From an uncultured Methylococcaceae bacterium (GTDB taxonomy: Bacteria; Pseudomonadota; Gammaproteobacteria; Methylococcales; Methylococcaceae): 32,442 bases of DNA. This document shows, one piece after another, positions 1-8,806 of the stretch. Below the pieces are notes generated by a model. It worked only from the letters and a program-made list of their open reading frames with translations, was not told where the DNA came from and did no database searches. Positions within the stretch are counted from its first letter, which is position 1. Each line of letters opens with the position of its first letter. The stretch covers positions 1-32,442 of the forward strand of contig CAIYXP010000416.1 of NCBI GenBank assembly GCA_903930145.1, read 5' to 3'. Position numbers and translations under genes: made by a program.

Positions 1-138
1 GAAGTTGACCGGTACTGCATGACCGCATTGAATGCCGTGCAGACACGCATTCTAGGGTTGATCGGGTTCACCCCGGCAATTTACCAAGGGATTGAAATGC
101 AATCCGGGAAACTGGCCGTTAAAATGGGCGAACCGTGA
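1..138 (+). CDS. C-terminal tail of an upstream gene (partial, unknown)
   Basis: Reading frame 1 is open from the first base to a TGA at 136-138, giving 45 residues that end in ...KLAVKMGEP. The fragment is too short to assign to a family. Its frame is clean, and it ends 49 bp before the start of the tubulin-like gene on the same strand, so it may be the previous gene of the same cluster. A possible promoter overlaps its end, so the two genes need not share one transcript. It could be a chance open frame, because 45 codons is not decisive. Confidence 0.4.
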   Translation, partial: EVDRYCMTALNAVQTRILGLIGFTPAIYQGIEMQSGKLAVKMGEP

Positions 139-147
139 GTATATAAT
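119..147 (+). promoter_or_regulatory. Possible sigma-70 promoter of the tubulin-like operon
   Basis: A perfect -10 hexamer TATAAT lies at 142-147, and TTAAAA at 119-124 is a four-of-six match to the -35 consensus with a 17-bp spacer. Transcription would start near 154, leaving a leader of about 34 nt before the ATG at 188. No operator-like repeat is visible next to it. Confidence 0.35.
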
Positions 148-187
148 CCCAACCATAAACAAGCCAAAGCACCACAGGAAGCAGATC

Positions 188-3100
188 ATGAGCGAAGATT
201 ACAGAACAGGCCAAGGCAGCGTCATCCCCACCTTGATTATTGGCATTGGCGGGACGGGTTCGAGGATCGTGGACCGCTTGGCGGGGCGGGCGGCGCGTTT
301 GGCAAATTGGGAAAGCCAGTTGCGGCCCTTGACCCATTTCGTGTCCATCGACACCAATGAATTGGATCAGCATAAGCTTAAATTCATCCCCACCGGCAAT
401 CGGTTGAACATCGCCGCCTTCGACAAGGCGGTGGTGATCGAGAATTTCCGCCGATCCCAAGAGGATCAGGCATTGCAATGGCTGGACAAGGGCTACCGCC
501 CACGCCCCGGCTTCAGGCCGGGGGCGGGTCAAATCCGGGTGGAATCCCGCTTGGGGTTTTTCTATCATTCGCAGGAGATTCGCCAACGCTTGAAGGATTT
601 GGTCGATGCCAGCCTCAGGCCGGGTGTCACTTGGCGGCAATCTTCCCCGCCTAAGTTTAATGTGTACATTTTCTGCACCTTGGCCGGCGGCACGGGTTCG
701 GGCAGTTTCTTGTCGGTGGCTTATTTGGTGGATGCCGTGGTCAGGGAGCAGAACTGGCAACCGAGGATCATCGGCAACCTGTTGCTATCCACGATCATGC
801 TGGATAAAGTCGGCCCAGAACTGCATTCCGACATTCATGCCAACACCTATGCCGCATTGAAGGAATTGGAGCATCTGACCAAACTGGATTATAAACAAGT
901 CAAGGACGAAGGCCGCACTGATGAGCCTTTTGTTTACTGCCGAGACCCTTACAACCGGGAGATTCCCAAAGTCAAAGCCCGGCCCTTTTTCCTGAGTTTC
1001 ATCTTTGACCGCCCGTTCCATTTAGGTTTGCCCGACCCGGAAGCAGCCATTGCCGACGCGGCTTTCCTGCAAATCTTCACGCCGCTGATCGACAATTTGG
1101 CGGGCGAATTGGACAACTATGAGAAAAAACTGGAAGGCTTGACCCGTTTCCCCGGACACTTGCGCGATGTGGGCTTGGGCTATACCAAGAATTTCGGTGC
1201 ATTTGGCGCGGTGGCCTTGGTGCTACCCGGCGAGGATTTGCTGGAATATTGTGCCTTGCGCTTCGCCGCCCAAGCCTTGCGCCGCCAGATCACGTTTGGC
1301 ATTGATTCGGCCGACGGCGACGACGACCGCGCCAGAGCTTTGGCTCGGTTAGCGGTGGATTATTCCGACCCGAAGTTTTTGCGCATGGCGGACGACGGGC
1401 GCGAACGGGCGATCAACCAAGCTTTTGTGGCTTGTGTGCAAGAATTGGCGCGCCAAGATGCCAGTCAAGATTTGCCCAATGGGTTTTGGGGGCAGTTGGT
1501 GGAGTCGGTGGACGAGGGCCGGTTAGCGGGTTTGGATGCCCAAGGCTTGCCGATCAGAGGCGAATCGCTGGCCCGTCAGATTGAACGCAAGCTGGAAGAG
1601 GCCAGGGCTGAACTGCTGAATAAAATTTCGATCAAGGAACGGGCATTTGTTTTCCACAAAGAGGGGTTGAATCAATACCTCGAATTGGTCAGTCGTTTAA
1701 GCGACGACATCCGCGCCGCCGCCGCCCTCGTCAGCGAGGGGATGCAAAGCTTGGAGATGGCGGCAAAGGAAGGCGATATGATAGGTCAATTGAGGCTAGA
1801 CCCTTTAAACGAGCGGTATTTGGTGATTCGCCTGTTGGACCTGTGCGAACAACGCTGGCTACCGGAAGCGAAACAACAATTGGACAAGGCCGCCGCCCGC
1901 GACATCAATAATCCCAAGGTGCGTGAACGCTTGGAGCGCGAGCTATTGCAAACCCTGCAAGAAGCGGCTGCACGGGGTGGGCGTTTCTTCAATCGCGACC
2001 AAGCTTTCTTGGATGCCAGGGACGAGGCCCAAGAATATTACCGTAGCATCGCCTCCGGTAGCCGCAAGGCGTTTGATGCGCAGATTCGGCTGCGTCAGTT
2101 GCGCGGGTTATTGGAATATTTACAGCGCCGTTCCCGCCAATATGCGGGCTTGTCCACCCGCATGGACAGCCTCGTGCAAGAATTGGATCGTGAGGCCGAG
2201 CGTCTCAGACGAGGGGAGGTCGCCCTCAGCCCGCCGTTGGCTTTGCGTGTGGAAGTGTTTGAAACCATGGACGAACCACGCCGACGGATTTGGGATCAGG
2301 TGTATCGTGAACTATTCTTGGATCGGGGCCGCTATGTCAGCACGTTTGACCGCGATGCCTTGGCCGGGGCGATTGCCCGCGAATTGAAGCCAGTGGTTCG
2401 CTCCGACGGGACGGTGGTGGACAAATCCATCGACCAATTGGTTGCCGATTTGCGCCGGGCATTGTGCGATTTGGGCCGTGTGCGCATGGGTCCGACAATT
2501 TTTGGTCAAGGACTGGATGTCGGTTTGGATTTGGCACGAGGATTGGAACTGGAGGCGCGATTGTTGCTTAGTGCCAACAAGTCGCCGGGCCAAGAGGTGT
2601 CGGAAGATGAAATTGCCGCCTACCGGCAGCAGAAATTCCGCGCTTTGGCTCAATTGGCAGGGACATTGGCGCGGGTGGACACCGCACAATCCAAGGCACT
2701 GGACGACGGCGTAGAAGTCAACCGCACTCGCCAGTTGATCGTTGGCGATGCCGGTGACTCCCAAGCCGCAGAGCGCTTTACCCAAAGCTTGGAGGATGTA
2801 CTGGCAACCAGTGGTCGACAGGTAAAGAAAGATGTCTGGCACGACCCGCGCATAGCCATTGTCCACGATGTTGAACTCCCCATACCGCTATATTATTTCC
2901 CGGCAGTGGTGGGCGACATCGAGGAATCCTATCTGGCACAAGCCGCCGATGAGCGTCGCAGTTACAACCTGCATACGGATTTCAACTGGGAAAAATCGCT
3001 GCCCAACCTGAACCCTCGCCGATCCGAATTGGCGGTCGGCTGGTCGTTGGAACTGCTGGCGAAGGGGCTTGCCACCAGTATCATCGGTTTCCAGGATGGA

Positions 3101-3469
3101 ATTTTGGTTTGGCGCGTGGACGGCAAAGGCCAAATCGAGGAACTGGGCAGGAATTTTTCCAGTGCCTTATACCGACTCGGCGAGATGCACCGTATCGAGG
3201 AGTTGCAAAAGGAAATGGATCGGCGCATTGCGGCAGTTCAAGCCGAGCTTGGATCCCATGAAGAGCAAGCTGGCTGCGTTCAATTGGCGGAAAAATTCAC
3301 CGTATTGTTAAACCAGATGAACCTCCGCGAGTTTCGCGGCGAAATGAGCCGGGAAGACATCCTCGACCGTCCCATCCTGCGCGCACTCATCCGCGTACTG
3401 GGACAAAGGGGGGCGCAACCGGCCACCTCGTCCACAGGTGGCTTGTACAGTGGCTTGGAATTGGGTTAG
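188..3469 (+). CDS. Tubulin/FtsZ-like GTPase (Tubulin_2-like), 1093 aa
   Basis: This is a large cytosolic protein of the tubulin/FtsZ superfamily. The N-terminus has a glycine-rich nucleotide loop (GIGGTGS, residues 19-25) after a hydrophobic strand. The superfamily signature appears as AGGTGSG at 166-172, within the stretch FCTLAGGTGSGSFLSVAYLV. The GTPase part probably covers the first 400 residues or so. The rest is long and helical, rich in Arg, Glu and Leu, and far beyond the length of FtsZ. The start at 188 is chosen because AGGAAG precedes it at 177-182; an in-frame ATG at 92 has no such site and overlaps the preceding frame. Families of this kind were proposed, from gene context, to remodel membranes together with a separate GTPase, which fits the genes downstream. 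Polymerisation is inferred from the family, not seen. The next gene starts 3 bp after the stop. Confidence 0.88.
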   Translation: MSEDYRTGQGSVIPTLIIGIGGTGSRIVDRLAGRAARLANWESQLRPLTHFVSIDTNELDQHKLKFIPTGNRLNIAAFDKAVVIENFRRSQEDQALQWLDKGYRPRPGFRPGAGQIRVESRLGFFYHSQEIRQRLKDLVDASLRPGVTWRQSSPPKFNVYIFCTLAGGTGSGSFLSVAYLVDAVVREQNWQPRIIGNLLLSTIMLDKVGPELHSDIHANTYAALKELEHLTKLDYKQVKDEGRTDEPFVYCRDPYNREIPKVKARPFFLSFIFDRPFHLGLPDPEAAIADAAFLQIFTPLIDNLAGELDNYEKKLEGLTRFPGHLRDVGLGYTKNFGAFGAVALVLPGEDLLEYCALRFAAQALRRQITFGIDSADGDDDRARALARLAVDYSDPKFLRMADDGRERAINQAFVACVQELARQDASQDLPNGFWGQLVESVDEGRLAGLDAQGLPIRGESLARQIERKLEEARAELLNKISIKERAFVFHKEGLNQYLELVSRLSDDIRAAAALVSEGMQSLEMAAKEGDMIGQLRLDPLNERYLVIRLLDLCEQRWLPEAKQQLDKAAARDINNPKVRERLERELLQTLQEAAARGGRFFNRDQAFLDARDEAQEYYRSIASGSRKAFDAQIRLRQLRGLLEYLQRRSRQYAGLSTRMDSLVQELDREAERLRRGEVALSPPLALRVEVFETMDEPRRRIWDQVYRELFLDRGRYVSTFDRDALAGAIARELKPVVRSDGTVVDKSIDQLVADLRRALCDLGRVRMGPTIFGQGLDVGLDLARGLELEARLLLSANKSPGQEVSEDEIAAYRQQKFRALAQLAGTLARVDTAQSKALDDGVEVNRTRQLIVGDAGDSQAAERFTQSLEDVLATSGRQVKKDVWHDPRIAIVHDVELPIPLYYFPAVVGDIEESYLAQAADERRSYNLHTDFNWEKSLPNLNPRRSELAVGWSLELLAKGLATSIIGFQDGILVWRVDGKGQIEELGRNFSSALYRLGEMHRIEELQKEMDRRIAAVQAELGSHEEQAGCVQLAEKFTVLLNQMNLREFRGEMSREDILDRPILRALIRVLGQRGAQPATSSTGGLYSGLELG

Positions 3470-3472
3470 TCC

Positions 3473-5962
3473 ATGACCGATGCCAACACGCCTGTCCACC
3501 GCGCCACGCTCATCATTGGTTACGGTGATTTCGGACTGGATGTGCTGCGCCGGTTTCTGGACAGTACGGCTACCCGCGGGGTATTGACATGGGAACAATC
3601 CAGTGGCGAGGATCAAAATGCGCGGCGGTTGCGCGATTTGGCTCTGCTATGGGTTCATCCCCACCTGAACGATACCGCGCAAGCCGACCGGAGGCGTGTT
3701 CAAGAAGACAGCCATGCCGAGCTTATGCGGGATCTTTACCAGCAGATTGAACCGGTCGAAGTGGATGATGACCAAAGCATTTTGGCTGCGGTCATGGAGG
3801 AAAAAGCCAAGCTATTGCTGGATGCAGCCACCCGCGCCATGCGCCGGGAGAACCTGCCGCTGGGCTTGGATGTCATCGTCATCGCCCAACCTCGCGACCG
3901 TGCCGCCTTAGGGCGGCTAAATCCGCTGTTGCTAGCCGGCATCGAACGGCTCAACCGTTACGCCACCCAGTTGCAACGTCAGGTGAGCGGGACAGGCGCA
4001 TTGAACTTCATTCAAATTCTGGATTTTGAAAACTACTGGTACATGTCTGAGCAAAGCAAAGCGCTTCGCACCGCCGTGTACAATGCTATTAAGCGTTGGC
4101 AGCAACAACGCGGCGAGGGTAAACCGGGATTTGGCCGGATTTATCTGGTCGATGGTCAAGACCCCAAAGGGGGTGTGCGCAGTGAGCGCATGAGGATAGA
4201 CGAGATCAGCCTATTCCTCGAATTTCTGCTGTTCGAAGGCCAGCGTGGCGAGTTGCAAGCCTTTTACCAACCCAAAACCGCGCAAGAGCCACTACTGGCC
4301 ACCTTCGGCATCCGCCTGCTGGAACGCAGCGGTGGTTTGTTGCGCCGTCTTGCCGCTGCCCGCTTCGGCATGGATTGGTTGGATTACCTAGCCGATGGGG
4401 GTATTCGGCAGGGGGAGGCAGGCACGTTGGAATTGCGCAAACAATTGGGTGCTTACCGGGTCGAGGCGCTAAACCGATTATTGGAGGCAATGACTTTGCC
4501 GATGGACATCAACAAGCAATTGGAGTCCATCGCGCAGGAACTGGCCCGAATACCGATTGATGGAACCGACTGGTCGGGGCAAGTCGAGTCCCGTTATAGT
4601 CAGGCGGCACGACAGATGGAAAACGAATGGGCAGCACACGCCCATCAGCAAATCCGGCAAATCCTTGATCGCGAACCTTTGGTCGATTTGGCAAAAAACT
4701 TGCGCGATGGCATTGATGCCGCTTTGCATAGCCGTCAACCCGCAACCTTAGGCGCGGTCGTGCGTGAAGTGGATACGGTCTTGTCGGGTTTGACCAGCGA
4801 GCCAACCCCGGAAATTACCACCAATCAGAAATTACCGAGTAGCGGAGGCTGTGCTTTGCTGCGGCAGGACTACCAACGCTACCAGCATATCAAGCGTGGG
4901 CAGCTTAATCCTCACGACTTGAGCAAGTGGTGGCCTTTATTCAGTCTACTGCTCGGCCTTGGCCTTACCCCGATGTGGGTCGAGGCGCTCTCCTTCCCCC
5001 CGCCCGACCCGCTGACCGCCCCATTCCTATGGCAACGCTTATATCCTTTGCTGCAATGGCTGGCGGGGCATCCCACTATTTTGCTCATCCTATTCACTGC
5101 TATCCTATGGGGTTTACTGGCAAGCGTCGCCCAACAAGGCATCGTTGGGCGCTTGCAACGGGGGCGGCGGTTTTGGAATGACCCTGAACGTGGGCGATTA
5201 GTGGGTCGGCTGCATTCGCTGCTACGCCCGGACGGCGAATTAGGCAGGCATTTGGATGGTTTTTTGCAGCGCATGCGTCAAGACATGGCGTTGAGCATTC
5301 GTAGCGATGTCGGTCGGGAATTGAGCCGTGTGCTAAAACGCCTAAGTGAACGGCAGCGCGAGGTGGCTTGGCTGCGTGGGCAATTGCGCGAGTTCCTCGT
5401 CATGCATGGCATCAACCCGGACGTGCCCAACGAAAACTGGACACGGATGGATCATGAACGGACCGGCATCCGCCATACCTTGGAGCAATACAAGGACTAT
5501 GAGACTATTTTGGACTCCATCCCGCGTTTGGACGGGCCATTTTCGTCCATGCAGACACTGCGCAAACCTTTCAAGCAATGGGATGAGCGCTATTGTGATG
5601 CTTTTCTTTATCCCTTGCGCTTCATAGACGAATTGAGCGAACAATACAAAGACCCCTTTGAAGGCGAGCTTGCCAAACCCGACATCGGCATCGAACAAAA
5701 TGCCAGGGCGCGTGAATTGCGGGATTTGCTCGAACGCCATGGAAACTTTTCCACGGCATTTTCTTGGCGCGCCCAAGAGGGTGTGCCAGTGGATCAAGTC
5801 TATTGCCTATTGCCTCAAATTTGGTTGGGCTTGCAAGGGGTTCCGTCCACCCTGACCGGGTTGGGCATCACTGAGTCGCACCACTTTGTTGGCGTGGATG
5901 CCTCCCGCGCCTATCTATTGCGGGTAAAAATAGGAGTGAATACCCAATGCCTACTGGACTGA
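3473..5962 (+). CDS. Membrane protein with Rossmann-like N-terminus, operon partner (829 aa)
   Basis: No family is recognised with confidence. The N-terminus (TLIIGYGDFGLDVLRRFL, residues 12-29) closely parallels the nucleotide-loop start of the preceding tubulin-like protein, with the same strand-glycine-helix layout, but no GGTGSG signature follows. Residues 30-470 are mixed and then mostly helical. Two transmembrane segments lie at about 486-505 and 535-557, separated by a Pro-rich loop. The C-terminal 270 residues are again helical and charged. This suggests a protein anchored by a two-helix hairpin with two large cytosolic parts. It follows the tubulin-like gene by 3 bp and overlaps the next gene by 16 bp, so all three are probably translated together. 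It could be a degenerate paralogue of its neighbour that tethers it to the membrane; that is inference. Confidence 0.82.
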   Translation: MTDANTPVHRATLIIGYGDFGLDVLRRFLDSTATRGVLTWEQSSGEDQNARRLRDLALLWVHPHLNDTAQADRRRVQEDSHAELMRDLYQQIEPVEVDDDQSILAAVMEEKAKLLLDAATRAMRRENLPLGLDVIVIAQPRDRAALGRLNPLLLAGIERLNRYATQLQRQVSGTGALNFIQILDFENYWYMSEQSKALRTAVYNAIKRWQQQRGEGKPGFGRIYLVDGQDPKGGVRSERMRIDEISLFLEFLLFEGQRGELQAFYQPKTAQEPLLATFGIRLLERSGGLLRRLAAARFGMDWLDYLADGGIRQGEAGTLELRKQLGAYRVEALNRLLEAMTLPMDINKQLESIAQELARIPIDGTDWSGQVESRYSQAARQMENEWAAHAHQQIRQILDREPLVDLAKNLRDGIDAALHSRQPATLGAVVREVDTVLSGLTSEPTPEITTNQKLPSSGGCALLRQDYQRYQHIKRGQLNPHDLSKWWPLFSLLLGLGLTPMWVEALSFPPPDPLTAPFLWQRLYPLLQWLAGHPTILLILFTAILWGLLASVAQQGIVGRLQRGRRFWNDPERGRLVGRLHSLLRPDGELGRHLDGFLQRMRQDMALSIRSDVGRELSRVLKRLSERQREVAWLRGQLREFLVMHGINPDVPNENWTRMDHERTGIRHTLEQYKDYETILDSIPRLDGPFSSMQTLRKPFKQWDERYCDAFLYPLRFIDELSEQYKDPFEGELAKPDIGIEQNARARELRDLLERHGNFSTAFSWRAQEGVPVDQVYCLLPQIWLGLQGVPSTLTGLGITESHHFVGVDASRAYLLRVKIGVNTQCLLD

Positions 5963-8745
5963 TCTTAACTGTTTCATTGCTAGTGCTTGCTGCTGCTTTG
6001 GCGATATTCATGGATCGGCTGGCGGGTTTGCGCCGCCCGGATGGTGACCGGGGTGATTATTGGAGCCGCGTTGCCACTTATAGCCTGTTTCCATTGGCTT
6101 TCCTGCTGGCATTGTCGCAAGTGATGCCCTCCTTAGGCTGGCCGGTCGCGTGGACATTGCGCATGGACTTGGCTGGCGGCAACTTACAATATTGGTTGGC
6201 TTTGTCCCTGCCCTTCCTAGGCTGGGGTGGAGTGTTGCTGACGAGCTTGGCGGCAAAACCCTCAACGGGCGAGTCAATGCCTTGGCTGGTTGGCGGAGTG
6301 GGGTTTTTCAACTCTCGCCATTGGCTATTGTGGTGCGCTTTGCCATTAGCCTTGATTGTAGCAGTCAAAGCCGTTGATTTAGGCGGCGGCGAAAGCGCTT
6401 ACCCGGCGGCAGTCTGGAGCATGTTGGTCGTGACCCTGCTGACTTTGTCAGGCTTGGCATTCAGTCAGGGACGGGAAATGCCGGACATGGGACTCGTTAC
6501 AGAAACCGCTTCCTCCGAGAGTATCGCCAACCCAAAGCCTTGGCCTGACTGCATGGCGGATAGCGGCATTCAAGCCAAACCCTTGCCCAATTGGCCGTTT
6601 GCCAAAGAACCCAAGCGAACCGTGCGTGGCCTTGACGCGCAGGCATTCGCCCAGCGTTTGGATGGCATTGGGGCCAACCATGTCGCACCGCCTTTGATTG
6701 AAGGTGTCACCACGCTACTGCGACAAAACCGGCTCGATGATGACGATTATGGCGCTATCCAAGTGGTGTTCGCCCCCGATGACTGCGGTCAAGTGGAAGT
6801 CTTAAGCCTGGCGGCAATCTTGTTGCATCAGCAATTCCACACCGTCACCTTGATCGTAGTGCCTAGCGGGTCCGCGAATATGGCAGATCAACTAAGGGGC
6901 TGGTTGCCCGATACAGGGCAAGCAGTGGTTGCGCTGGACTATGGGGAAATCCCTGACAGCGCCTTGATTTGGGTGGCCGATGCCGAGTTTTTGTCTGACC
7001 GTCTGCTGGCGCAGATGAAAAACCCGAGGTTTGCCCGTCGCATTGGTTTGGTGGCATGGTGGCGGTTGGATGATTACAGCGGGGTCATGGCTGCCAATTT
7101 GTGGGCCATCACCCGCCGTTTGCATCGGATGCTGCGCTTTCAGGGTCGGCCTGATATCCGCACCTTGGCCTTATTGCGTTCGGCCTCCCCCGATACCCAA
7201 TTAGGCGATTTTGTACGCCGACTCCTGCCCCATTCCAACCCCGCCGAAACCCATGTCGGGTCGGGTTGGGCGAGATCGACCAGCCTTTATCTGCTAGAGG
7301 CAAAGAACGCCTCGCCAACTCAGGGGCAATACTTGCTGTTTCGGGCGGCGGCGGCCTCCGTGACGGGCGGTTGGTCAACCTGCCTGCAAGCCACAGAATT
7401 CATGACGACCAAAGAATTGAATCAGTTCCGCCAACTCCCGGTCAACGGCAACACGATGGGCGAACGGCTACGCCCTGACCCCGCCTCGGCAGATGTCCGC
7501 TTATTGCATTTGAACCCCGCCGACGTGCTGGCATTGCAGCCTACTTTGGCACAAAGTGGACGCGCACTGCCCTCTCTATCCGGTCATATTGGCCTAGTGC
7601 CACCATCCAACCCTTATGTGACGTACTTATTGGGACGGCTCGCCAAAGACCACGACCTACCCGGATCCAAGCGGTTGGTGTGTGCGGAATCCTGTCCGGC
7701 GATCATCAAGCGGCATTTGTTGTTGGCACTGAATGAAATGCCAGCCACTCGCCGTGGCTTGCTGGAAAGCGCCTTGTCGGATGAGCGTGTGGTGGCTGAA
7801 ACTTTGCGGGATTTGGCCGACGCAGGCCAATTGACCCGGCGCGAAGTGCGTTTTTTAGGCGAAAACGGTCGATTGATTCCTGAGTTTGAATACCAGAGTC
7901 TACGCATACCCGCCGGTCAATTCTATCCTTTGGACACGGTAGGCAGCCAACTGCTGGAAGTGCGCGAAGGCGGGACGGTGTGTCTGCGTTTGGATCCTGA
8001 AAGGCTATTGATCGCGGCGTATCCGGGACGGGTGTTCCTACGCGACGGGCAGCGTTATCGCATTCGTGACTGGCATTCGGTGGAAGAAGCCAAACGGCGA
8101 GGTTGGGTGGATTGCCAGCGGGAAGACCAATGCTATGCCAATTGGCGCATCCACTCCGCCGCTGTGTTCGGCATCCGCCCCTTGCGCGGGGAAGAAGAAG
8201 TCACCATCGGCAGGCAAGGCATCTTGACCCGGCTGGCGGTCGAACTGCACTACCAAGAAGAAGTGACCGGCTGGCTCGAATGGACCGAAGACCCCTGCCG
8301 CCTGCCCATCGAAACGCCGAAACCCAACTATTTTGTCAGCCCCCTCACCGACAAGTTCAAGACCCGCGCCGTGGTGTTGCGCCTGACGCGAAGGTTTGAC
8401 GACACCAGTGCGCTGACTTCATTGTGCCAAGCTTTGCGCCACGTGCTACCCGTTCACCTAGGCGTGGAAGAAGATGCGCTGGAAGTGGCCTGTTTGAATG
8501 GTGCCGATATCAACGGTGAGGAATCCTATGGTCTGGCCATTGTCGATCTTTACCCCGGCGGCATCGGCTTGACCGATGCCATCCGCGACGACAGTGCCTT
8601 GTTGCTGCGCCTGTTGGAATGGAGTCGTGATTGGTTGTGCGCTTGCCCGGATGATGCCTTGCAAACGCCTATGGCCTTGGCAACCAATCCCGATCAAGCA
8701 CCGCAACGCAAAGCCGCATTAAAACTACTGGACCAGATATTGTGA
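5947..8745 (+). CDS. Membrane-anchored MrfA/YprA-like pseudo-helicase with DUF1998-like C-terminus (932 aa)
   Basis: Five transmembrane segments lie at about 3-20, 45-63, 81-102, 125-143 and 155-172. The soluble part follows the layout of MrfA/YprA superfamily-2 helicases but without their catalytic residues. The Walker A site is replaced in VVFAPDDCGQVEVLSLA (from about 271). The DEAH box region reads LVAWWRLDDYSGVMAANLWA (from about 368), where helicases have a DExH followed by a Tyr-x-Gly-Val segment. The segment with PPSNPY, the region around YPGRVFLRDGQRYRI (about 692-706) and the end with DLYPGGIGLTDA (about 868-879) match the order of the MrfA C-terminus and DUF1998. Only two of the four usual cysteines remain (WLCAC near 897). 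AGGAG about ten bases upstream supports the start at 5947. DUF1998 proteins occur in DNA repair (MrfA) and in DISARM defence (DrmB). The homology is judged by eye. Confidence 0.78.
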   Translation: MPTGLILTVSLLVLAAALAIFMDRLAGLRRPDGDRGDYWSRVATYSLFPLAFLLALSQVMPSLGWPVAWTLRMDLAGGNLQYWLALSLPFLGWGGVLLTSLAAKPSTGESMPWLVGGVGFFNSRHWLLWCALPLALIVAVKAVDLGGGESAYPAAVWSMLVVTLLTLSGLAFSQGREMPDMGLVTETASSESIANPKPWPDCMADSGIQAKPLPNWPFAKEPKRTVRGLDAQAFAQRLDGIGANHVAPPLIEGVTTLLRQNRLDDDDYGAIQVVFAPDDCGQVEVLSLAAILLHQQFHTVTLIVVPSGSANMADQLRGWLPDTGQAVVALDYGEIPDSALIWVADAEFLSDRLLAQMKNPRFARRIGLVAWWRLDDYSGVMAANLWAITRRLHRMLRFQGRPDIRTLALLRSASPDTQLGDFVRRLLPHSNPAETHVGSGWARSTSLYLLEAKNASPTQGQYLLFRAAAASVTGGWSTCLQATEFMTTKELNQFRQLPVNGNTMGERLRPDPASADVRLLHLNPADVLALQPTLAQSGRALPSLSGHIGLVPPSNPYVTYLLGRLAKDHDLPGSKRLVCAESCPAIIKRHLLLALNEMPATRRGLLESALSDERVVAETLRDLADAGQLTRREVRFLGENGRLIPEFEYQSLRIPAGQFYPLDTVGSQLLEVREGGTVCLRLDPERLLIAAYPGRVFLRDGQRYRIRDWHSVEEAKRRGWVDCQREDQCYANWRIHSAAVFGIRPLRGEEEVTIGRQGILTRLAVELHYQEEVTGWLEWTEDPCRLPIETPKPNYFVSPLTDKFKTRAVVLRLTRRFDDTSALTSLCQALRHVLPVHLGVEEDALEVACLNGADINGEESYGLAIVDLYPGGIGLTDAIRDDSALLLRLLEWSRDWLCACPDDALQTPMALATNPDQAPQRKAALKLLDQIL

Positions 8746-8806
8746 AGTATTGCGCATGACACCCACCCTAGACATCAAGAGCCACTAACTTACCGGTACA
8801 GAAGCT

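Noticed and set aside
119-760. Minus-strand 213-codon frame opposite the tubulin-like gene
   Set aside because: It is a shadow of a strong coding sequence on the other strand, has no start signal, and its translation is rich in Pro, Arg and His, as is typical of antisense frames.
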